Shown here: positions 47,301-54,900 of the stretch, piece by piece
Layout: each line of letters begins with the position of its first letter
Numbering within the stretch: position 1 is the first letter of the stretch
Source: Streptococcus mitis
GTDB lineage: Bacteria; Bacillota; Bacilli; Lactobacillales; Streptococcaceae
NCBI RefSeq assembly: GCF_009496155.1
Contig: NZ_WIJP01000011.1
Location: 19,934 to 83,933 of the forward strand
Direction of reading: 5' to 3'
Length of the DNA: 64,000 nt
Made by a program: the position numbers and the translations under genes
Notes under the pieces: model-generated
Seen by the model: the letters and a program-made list of their open reading frames with translations, nothing else
Database searches by the model: none
What the model was told of the DNA's origin: nothing

Positions 47301-48445
47301 ATCTTACTTTGAACTTGTGTTTCAACATTGCTATCTTTTTGTTCAGCTAATTTTGGCGTTGTAATGTGATTCCCATTTTCCGCAACATGGACTTTATCAC
47401 GATAACTAAGGGTTACATCACGATAAATCCCACTTCCTGAATACCAACGACTACTTGGTTGCTTATTGGTCACTTGAACAGTAATGGAATTTTCACTACC
47501 ATCCTTGTTTAAAAATTCTGTGATATCATATGAAAAATGATTGTAACCACTTGGATAATGGCCTACAAATTTACCATTTACATAAACCTTAGAATCCATG
47601 TAAACACCATCAAAATTGATACGAACATCCTTGTTCTTGTCTTTTTCATCTAATGTGAAAGTCTTACGATACCAAGCTGTTCCACCATTTAACTGTCCAC
47701 CTTCGTTACGAGCAGGAGACTTGTGGTCGAAATCAAAATAAATACTCCAATCGTGTGGAAGATTCAATTTAGACCAATCATGAACATCCACATCTTTTTT
47801 TGAAAAATCGCCTTGAGCATTTAGTTTAAAGTACCAATCTTTATTGAAGTCTTGTTTTCTATCTAATAATAGCTGCTTCTCTTTTTCAACATCCGCTTCA
47901 CTTAAGTCTTTAGAAAGCGCTTGCGTTTTTTCAGACGAAGTTTTGAGATCTGCAGTCGATTTTACCTGATCCTTTTCTGAAATTTTCTTAGTATCCTCTT
48001 TTACATCTGTTTCATCTGCTGTAGACTTCGGACCATCTTTCACAGTCTTTGGATTTGTCTCTTCAGCTTCGTTTTCTTCTCCTACCTTATTTGGAGTTTC
48101 AACTTTAGGACTAACCAATTCATGTTTACCTTCATTAACAGGTTTAGCAGACTCTGTATCCTTACTTTCATTGTTTTCTGTTGTCTCAACTTTTGGTTTT
48201 ACGAACTCACGTCCACCATTCCCATCAGCCTTTGCTATAGCAGCTGCCACATCATCAGGAAGCTTATCTAAAGGTTGGGCTTGATGAATCGTTATTCCTT
48301 CTGTTTGAGTATTGGATGCAGACAAGTCCTCAGCTTGTACAGCTGACAAGCCAAATATACTAGCCCCAATCATCACAGATGCCGCACCTATAGCAAATTT
48401 ACGAATGCTATAATGGCAACGTTTATCGAAAAGTCTTTTCTTCAT
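41342..48445 (-). CDS. bgaA: Cell-wall-anchored beta-galactosidase BgaA (GH2)
   Basis: 2367 residues. Exo-beta-galactosidase removing terminal beta-1,4-galactose from host N-glycans and mucins; pneumococcal BgaA also acts as an adhesin. Visible: [21 protein letters not shown] signal; acidic linker to about 190; GH2 sugar-binding, immunoglobulin-like and TIM-barrel domains (about 195-880) with acid/base E609 in WSLGNEVEE and nucleophile E689 in YGSETSS; several bacterial Ig-like (Big_4) domains with the TAIYSDGSVEEKTVTW pattern; two galactose-binding-type modules (about 1500-1660 and 1880-2010); G5-like segment; wall linker; LPETG near 2330. Longer than the roughly 2230-residue pneumococcal protein. 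Preceded by a leader with a cre site. Confidence 0.93.
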   Translation of the reverse strand: MKKRLFDKRCHYSIRKFAIGAASVMIGASIFGLSAVQAEDLSASNTQTEGITIHQAQPLDKLPDDVAAAIAKADGNGGREFVKPKVETTENNESKDTESAKPVNEGKHELVSPKVETPNKVGEENEAEETNPKTVKDGPKSTADETDVKEDTKKISEKDQVKSTADLKTSSEKTQALSKDLSEADVEKEKQLLLDRKQDFNKDWYFKLNAQGDFSKKDVDVHDWSKLNLPHDWSIYFDFDHKSPARNEGGQLNGGTAWYRKTFTLDEKDKNKDVRINFDGVYMDSKVYVNGKFVGHYPSGYNHFSYDITEFLNKDGSENSITVQVTNKQPSSRWYSGSGIYRDVTLSYRDKVHVAENGNHITTPKLAEQKDSNVETQVQSKIKNTDKKAANVFVEQQIFTKEGKPVSELVRSATKSLAENETAHFNQNILVNQPTLWTTKSYHPQLYVLKTKVYKEGQLVDVTEDTFGYRYFNWTAKEGFSLNGERMKFHGVSIHHDNGALGAEENYKATYRKLKLLKDMGVNSIRTTHNPASPQLLDAAASLGLLVQEEAFDTWYGGKKTYDYGRFFDQDATHPEAKKGEKWSDFDLRTMVERDKNNPSIVMWSLGNEVEEANGSPRSIETAKRLKDVIKAIDTERYVTMGENKFSRAATGDFLKVAEIMDAVGMNYGERNYEAVRRAHPDWLIYGSETSSATRTRDSYYNPAQILGHDNRPNRHYEQSDYGNDRVGWGRTATESWTFDRNHAGYAGQFIWTGIDYIGEPTPWHNRDNTPVKSSYFGIIDTAGLPKNDFYLYRSEWYSDKEKPTVRILPHWNWTEETLKDRKMLVDGKVPVRTFSNAANVELFLNGQSLGKKEFTKKRTEDGRPYHEGAKPSELYLEWLVKYQPGTLTAIARDENGNEITRDSVTTAGEPARVRLTKEEHVITADGKDLSYIHYEIVDSDGNVVPTANNLVHFNLHGQGQIVGVDNGEQASRERYKAQADGTWQRRAFNGKGVVIVKSTEKEGKFTLYADSAGLTSDSATVATVSGKKENRHFVAFAPVKATTDVTTNPELPQTVTAIYSDGSVEEKTVTWEVPSDLLTSAGEKKVFGRVEGLETQAEALVKVVALDKWLPKVATVPVGTNAADLDKTVTAVLTDGSLIDTEVVSWTLKDPAALTKEGGRTEATGKLVDDDREVTATFIASSKETTSSITGLTVGDKALENFESGKTYYRVSLPYTGTIPSVGAQTTGYQVTVQQASADNGYQASVFLSDQKGDLVQTYLIQFVKEAPALTRLEVNVEGKEKATEDQVLPYHVIGHYEDGSQTEFSASDVHLEAKSADGGHLEVNGQNLLLYTKGRVTLTPRIDNQTERTQSVATELVIKENKVEKKIVKLRPVSISTDINQQPNLPSQVGAEFDKGLPRKVAVTWDKVAEKELGHYHSFTIKGHVEGTDIEAQATVTVEGLQVAEEISLTVPKGESVQLPANVRAYHSNGTTIYKDVVWDQVPTNFSQTEGVHEINGRLVDSNLTTKAHVRVSSQVVAGNNISKQWTGSQLPAAIVSNTGGDDSANALNDLTVSRTTTGAKNRWTTWRTNTDNDWASILFGNSGDLTKRFVNNLSVDFYSDRTIGLPKEYVIEYYVGQEVPDLPNDVNNAQRDSNHPFNNPDNWKVVENLHAPSQLSAIQTNHFTFDKVETYAVRIRMKKADGTAGVGLTELTVLGNKVLSSTSSEISIQVDGKDLEHFNPSKTDYYIPQSSKEITATASNNGLVTVVPATSPKGATRFILKAEDGTVLKEYRIFRNDERETSQPLAAENGAKILNVGDQLQLPAEVTVYYPSQAGWVKANLAVQWDAIPEHATEQEGSFEVTGHVIGTDLSTKMQVTVVAKGNQVLSENPSNNETDSKAFASTTNDVQVNSHDRIFYINDGKYIEDGRWTNWSRTPKNQETSVGLLFKKGGKIASQSIGKVAIQFFKDSGTDAPEKMVLERYIGPAFTEPSTISRYEENADHPFNKAENWAPIPYKASGEIVAGKSIEFTFDPIQTTAIRARLTRKSTTNGLAVVEFSAYSPAKVRDEETPSVTISVAGKALENFDPNVTDYTLTTMGSKPKVTATTSGHGVVTVVDPGNTNLPTLVRLVSKDGNLMKEYRLYFKSVFQTTPTEGVKNLVAETLSLEIEKTPLPFKEVIRENPELAQGQRRVVSEGQDGEKVDYIQVVGTTRTIVHTEQRKAQDRIIEVGVKASISNSKGEEPALVNEVPEFKGGTNFVEGAVNDISEYTGKQSTVDNQVAPIAEKPDFKDGVNTGVSQDSKLPEDKGDPVTVGNQEVPVREKTENPVQNIANNQTAERKASAVKEDQNSLPETGERESGIAIFLAGVSLALSAALLATKRKED

Positions 48446-48475
48446 TAAAATCCTCTTTTCTTTCCCTCGATGCTA

Positions 48476-48489
48476 AGTAAGCGTTTACT
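48476..48489 (-). promoter_or_regulatory. cre-like operator (CcpA) in the bgaA leader
   Basis: AGTAAACGCTTACT (minus strand), a near-perfect palindrome around the central CG, very close to the catabolite-response consensus TGTAARCGYTTACA. It lies downstream of the predicted transcription start, where CcpA would act as a roadblock. Confidence 0.7.
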
Positions 48490-48554
48490 TTTTAGAAAAA
48501 TAACCTCCTTCTGGGTACACAACTAAGCATCAAGTTTGTTTTTTGTATATATTA

Positions 48555-48583
48555 AATATATCAAAATGAGCAAGAAATTGCAA
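48555..48583 (-). promoter_or_regulatory. Promoter of bgaA
   Basis: TTGCAA (48578-48583), 17-base spacer, TATATT (48555-48560), giving a leader of about 103 bases. Confidence 0.65.
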
Positions 48584-48670
48584 TCTTTTTTGTGAGTTTA
48601 ATATAACAAAAAAGAGGGAGTAAGTATCCTATAACGAGAATCTTAACAATTGGTAAAGAATCTAGTCCTA

Positions 48671-48784
48671 ACACTCTTCTAAAATCTCTTCAAACCGCAT
48701 CAGCTTCCATCTGCAACCTTAAAACAGTATTTTGAGCAACCTGCGACTAGCTTTCTAGTTTGCTCTTTGATTTTCATTGGGTAT
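48671..48784 (-). repeat. Degenerate BOX element, boxA-boxC without full boxB
   Basis: BoxA-like part at 48722-48784 (AATGAAAATCAAAGAGCAAAC on the opposite strand) and boxC-like part at 48671-48700 (minus strand GAAGAGATTTTAGAAGAGT). Clearly related to the complete copy at 19614-19809 but shorter and diverged. Confidence 0.75.
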
Positions 48785-48800
48785 AAACTATCAACTATTC

Positions 48801-48865
48801 AAAAACCACACAGTGTTTCTTTCAGCTTGATGATTCTCAAGACCGAAATCACTGTGTGGTTTTAT
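48801..48865 (-). terminator. Large terminator hairpin of the GH20-GH84 gene
   Basis: Outer stem AAACCACACAGTG/CACTGTGTGGTTT (13 bp), continued inward by TTTC/GAAA and CTTGA/TCAAG pairings, loop of about 6; T-rich tail on the minus strand. Confidence 0.85.
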
Positions 48866-48915
48866 TGTGACATTAATGTTTATCTAGGATTATTGAATAA
48901 CTCTTTTTCGAATTC

Positions 48916-51900
48916 TTAATTCTTTTTCCCTTTTTTGACAAAAGCGGCAGAGAGAACTAATCCAAGACCACCTAACAAGGCTAAAGCAGCTGATTCTTTT
49001 CCACCTGTTGCTGGAAGTTGATCTTTAACTTTAGAAATCGATGATTGTGGTTGTTCTTGTTTTTGGGCTTGATCCGTTTTCACTGATACACTTGCAAATT
49101 CATCGGACTCTTCAACAGTAGTTTCAACATTACTATTGCCATTGCTCATCTTATCTCCATCAACTTTATCAACCGAATCTTCCAAGTTTTCCTCTGTTGG
49201 AGTTGCTTGATGGCTTGCTGTTCCTTTATATTCTGGTACTTCATGAACAGCGGCTTCGACACCATTTACTCCACCGATAAATTCTGGGACTTCTACTACT
49301 GGTGATGGTAGCTTGCTTGGGTCTCCCATAGATTCAGTATACTCTGGAACTTCATGGGTAGCTGCCTCAACTGCGTTTACTCCACCAGTAAATTCTGGGA
49401 CTTCTACTACTGAAGCTGGTTCATCGCCCTTACTTGTATTTGGATCTGGTTTGGCTGGTTCTTCTGGAAGTTCTTGGTGGAATGTCGTCATTTCGTAGAA
49501 CTCTGGTTTACCTCCTTCCCAAACAAGTTTCACATCCAATAATGGAGATTTATCTCTGACAGTAAATGTTTGGAAGCTTGAGGTAATCTCACCTATTTCT
49601 GACCAAGAATCTCTTTTATCTGATTTAAGAGTTCGAGCCAATACTCGAGCCTTCACTCCTTGCGGAAGACTTGAAACAAGTCGGATATGGTTCACATCTG
49701 TCGGTTCTGACAAGTGGTAGACCAGCTCACCTTGTTCTTTCTCAGCCTTATAGCTAGTCAATACCTTACCATCTACAAGGTTGGTATAGAGATTACCTTG
49801 GCTTTCACCACTGTTTCCTTGAACAGTTGGGTCATTAATTGGTTTCACGAATTCGCCATCATTGATAACCAACTCAGTGAAGCCTACAAAACGAGCATCA
49901 TAGTTAGCTGTAAATAGAACACGGAGATAATTGGCTTTAACTGGACTTGCATGTTCACCCTCGATGTAGCGGTTTCCTGGCATCTTAGAATCATGTGTCC
50001 AACCATCTGTCAAGGAATCATCACGTGTCTCATTAGTAACACCGTCACCAACTGTCACAAGATCTGTCCAAGTCTTGCCATCTTGACTGACTTGAATCTT
50101 ACCATCACGCAGATAATTTTGAGTTCCATCTTGAATATAAGCTCTAATTTTCTTAATGTCACGTTCGCTACCAAGTTTCAAGGTGATATGACCGTCTTTA
50201 CGAGCATAGTCTGAGAATTCTACAAAGTTATTATAAACTCCATCGAACAATTGATCCAAGTTCTTAATCTTACGAACATCATTGCTACCATATGTTGGAT
50301 GGATTCCCATTGATGTCGAATCAAGTGTGGTTGGTTGAACTTCTTTTGTCTGAACAAGTAGAGAGGTTGCTGTCACTGCTTGTTCTTGGTCAGTCTTGTT
50401 GACCAAACGAACATAACGTACCAAGGACTTATCTGTCACTTGATCAGCTGGATACCATTCTTGGGCATTTGGAGAGTATTCCAAATTGAGGGATGGATTT
50501 TCTGTACCAACTGCTTGAATAAGCTCAGCTTGGTGAAGACGATCAAGTTTCATACCCAAGTAACTATGAGCTGGAAGCTTGCTTCCGCTCGGAATTTGCA
50601 TATTATAACGACCTAGGCTGTCATAAACTGGAGTTGACTTCAAGTTTTCAACGTTTGTATCAGTCAATTGGCTATTGCCTGCACGTGTTTCAACCGAAAA
50701 GTCAGCTATACGCCACCATAGGTTGGTATTCTTAGTGTTGCGAATACGGACATAGCGAGCTGAAATTGGAGTTTCGATTTCTTTGGTTTGTTCACCAGTC
50801 AAGCGATCCAATTCTTGCCATGAGTTACCATCTGCAGAATATTCAAGAACACCTTCTGCTAATTTATCTCCTGAACCTTGATGGAGACGAACCTTAGTCA
50901 CAGGTTTGACTTCGCCTAAGTCTAGTTGTACCCAACTATTTACTGGAGTTGTATCAGTTCGATCAGCATTCGCAAGCATGGCTTCAGTATTGTCACGACC
51001 GTCTGTAATCTGACCAACTGTCGTATTGTACTTGTACATAAGATTTGGACTAATCGTCACAGTAGCTGCCTGTTTAGCACGAGTAACTTCCACAGGGCGG
51101 TTAACAGCAATTTCTCTTACAGCAAACCAAGTATTATCACGATCTGAAGTCGCAATCATTCGAACAGCCTTGGCACGAATATTGAGTTTTTCATATTTAA
51201 TAAGAGATTCATTTCCAGTGTAGCTTGGTTCTGAAAGTGTTACCCACTCATCATTTTCATTGAGATACTCAACCTTAGCATTGTTAAAGGTATCACGAGG
51301 ATTTGCTTGAGTTCCCATTGCAAAGGTCAAGTTTTGGAGTGGAACAGCTTTGTTAAATTTCAAGCCAATGTAATCACCAGTCTTGATACTGTTTGGCGAT
51401 TTGATTAATGCATGAGTTCCCAAATCTCCATCAGTTACCTCAGCCAGTCCGCCTTCTACACCTGTACGGTTTGTGATAAAGGTACTGATAACTTGGTCTG
51501 GATGCAAGGCTTTTTGAACTTCTGTTGCCAAGATTTCACGCAGTCCAAGCAAGAATGGACGGATATGTTGAACACCTAACTCAGCTTTTTCATCATGGTC
51601 TACATAGTGGAAGGTATAAGTTTGTGATTGTTCGTAGAGTTTCAAGCCCTTATAGTAACTATCCCAAAGTTTTGCAGAGTCATTTGTAGCAATAGCTTCT
51701 GTACCATCAAGGAGAGCACTCAAGGCATCCATTTGGTCAATGGTATTGTCCAACCAATAATGGATTTGAGCACGCATCTTTTCATCACCAGATGCTTTAT
51801 AAAGTTGAGCTGCAGCTTTTAGTTTAGCAAATTCCGCACGCAATCCTTCACGCTCTGCGCTGACATCTTGACCTGCTTTCAACTTAGACATAAATGTTGC

Positions 51901-54900
51901 CAATTTCGGAGCAAGTTCAACAGACTCTTCCAATTTCACAACACGACCATCCATGTTTTGGTTGATCATATGTTTACCAAGCTCACGGAAGGCAATAGAT
52001 GCTTCACTATCTGTAAACTTACCGTTTTCAACAAAGTTGAAGGCTATATCGTTGACTTTCTTGGCTTCTTCTTCTGACTTCCATTGTTTCCATGCATATT
52101 GGGCTTCAGAGAAGAGGGCAATCTTAGAAGGCTCAGATTGTTGCATTGGGTTCAACATGATACCTGAAAGAAGACTAGGATCAACATTTGGATGAAGGAA
52201 TTTCTCACCACCACCTAAGATTAAGTGTTGTTTAGAGTTATCTGTAACAGGCCAATTGACCCATAGAGAAACTGGACGATAGGTCTTACCACCTGCAGTC
52301 AGGTTGTTCTTAAGGTTAGAGAGGAAGCTTTCGGATACTTCACCCCAGATCTTACCACCAGTAAGGGTCATAGAGGTTGAAGTTGGAAGATTTTCATTGA
52401 GTGCTTTCAACTCATCTTCACGGCCATTACCCCAATATTGACCTGGGACAAAGATCATTTCCTTACGAAGGCCACCATAAGTTGCTTGTTTTTCAGTCAA
52501 CCAGTCTGTCATGTCCTTCATCAAGCGGTTGTAGCTATTGTAGCCACCAACTGGACTTGGGGCATCATCGGCCAAAATACCGAACTCACGAACACCGACA
52601 TCCATCAATTGAGTGAATTTAGCTTTAATAGTTTCAAGGTCTTTTTGGTAGTCAGCATCGTTGCCAAAACGGATACGGTTATTCATGAATGGATGGATGG
52701 TCCACACATAACGAGTCTTGTTTTGGTTTCCGACACGCGCCAATTCACGGATTTCAGCTAATTTTTCTTCTGGATAGAGTTCACGCCATTTCTTGTTGTG
52801 GTATGGATCATCTTTTGGTGCAAAGAAGTATTGAGTCAACTTCAAGTCACCACCATAACGCATCAATTCTGCACGATCAGCATTACTCCAAGGATTTCCA
52901 TAGTAACCTTCGATAAAGCCACGGTTCTTAATTTCAGCGTAGTCTTCCACTGTTACATTACGTAAGACTGGTGCTGCGCTCTCATTAAGCATGTGTTTGA
53001 GAGTTGTCAAACCGTAGAAGACAGCATCTGTATCCTTACCAACTATAGAGATTGTATTGTTCTTGATGGACAAAGCATAAGCATCAATTTTATCAAAGAG
53101 TCCTTTAGAAAGATTTGGCATCTCTTTTTCAGCCTGTGACTCTTGACCATGAACACCAAGATAGATATTGGTAGCACCAGCCACTGCTGTTTGACTGCTT
53201 GTGTATGAGATTTGATGAGCTTGTAGAACACTCTTCAAGCGGTTGCGAGTATAGATATCCAAATTTTCCCCCATAACAAGATTGACTTGTTTATGAAGTT
53301 TCGTTACACCGTCATTATAAGTTACTTTTTGTGGTGTTGGGAAGACTTTGTACTCTTTCTTAAGGTAATCTTGACTTTGGGCTGCTGCAGCAACTGCTTC
53401 ATCACTTGTTGGCTTGCTAGCTACAAAACTATCAGTAAGTTCAGTTGTACCGTCACCCATCTCCTCAACTTTAGGTGTTTTTGGAGTAGCTGGCTCTTCT
53501 GCCTTGTTAGTAGAAACTGGTTTCAGAAGTTGAATTTCTGCAGCACTACCAAATCCTGCAACACCTGATAAAACTTTAAATTCTACCTTATCCGTTTCAA
53601 CTGCATCAAAGTTCACTGTTTTCTCTTTAGCATTGTTTTCCCAAGTTCCTGAAGCAACTTTAACCATTTGACCATCTTTTTGAGCATAGATTTCATAAGA
53701 TGTCACGACACCATTACCACCACCTGGACGTGGAAGATAAGTCAAACCATTGACTTTTTCTGCTTCTTTCAAGGTCATGGAAAGAGTGTACGGAGCAGTA
53801 TCACCAGTCCATTTAGTATGCCAGAATGTGTTTGGATCATTGTCAAAGGCTTTTTCAACAACTCCTTCAGTCGCTGTTCCTGGAGTTTCTTGACTAGTTG
53901 CAGAAACTGTGAAATGATTTGTTGGGATCAAACGAGGATTTACAAATGGTTTATCTGACAACTCTGCACTATGTAAAATTCCTTTGAACCCACCGATGCT
54001 TTCAAGAGGTAGAACCAAGCTATTGTGGGCAAAGCGAGGGTGAGATGGATTTGCGATACGTTCAATCTTCTCACCATCCACATAGAATTCCGTTGATTGT
54101 GGTTTGGTCACAATAGAGATTTGATAACGTTTGTTCTTTTCAAGTTTTTTCTTGAATTGGATATGGAACTGTTCAAATTGATAAGCAAGATAGCCGTCTT
54201 TATCAGCTAGATAGATACGGTTATCTCCACTTGTTGAGAAGGTTTGTTCACCGTCTCCAGTGACAGTTACATCAAACTTCAAGACATGACTTGGACCAAC
54301 GTCACCTGCCAGGCCTTCGATACTGCTATCTTTCTCAAAAGCCAATCCTTGCTCGCTTGTCTTCACCTTCTTACTTGCATAGCTCTTCACTGTATCAGGA
54401 TTGATGGTAAACAAGTCACTTTGACCAATCTCTCTGTCAGGATTTGACTGTGGCGCATAAGGGCTCGTTGGTAGGGTACGTTCTGCAAAGGTCGCAGCCG
54501 CACGGTCAGATCCCCAAGTGCGCTCTGCAGTTGTTTGCATGCTCTTAAAGAAGCGTTTAAAGATATCATAAGATGTCAAACCTGTCTCATGAAGATCAAT
54601 ATTATCATTCCAAACTGCGTGACCACCTCCAATGATGTTTGGATTAGAAGCTTCTAGTAGTGGACCATGACCAGTTCTGAAATCGTTTGGTGTCCAGCCA
54701 TTATATTGAGTTTCATAGTTAGCATAATCACCATAAGCTGTTTGACGATTATCCCCATTCGGAACGCTATATGTTGGGATATCTGTGATATTAATAATCT
54801 TAGCTCCCTGAGCAATAGCTTCTTTTGGTTGCTGCCAGCTAATACTCCAGATATCAACTTCTACATCTTTCCAATCAACCGCTGTTTTACCTCGTTTCGC

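Larger units (their letters stand above)
48446..48915. other. 470-base region: bgaA control region, BOX remnant, terminator
   Basis: From left to right: ribosome site and cre-like palindrome of bgaA, its promoter at 48555-48583, a short AT-rich spacer, a degenerate BOX element (48671-48784), and the large hairpin ending the GH20-GH84 gene (48801-48865). No gene seen. Confidence 0.75.

Noticed and set aside
48500..48530. Leader peptide behind the AAGGAGG in the bgaA leader
   Set aside because: No ATG, GTG or TTG lies 4-12 bases downstream.
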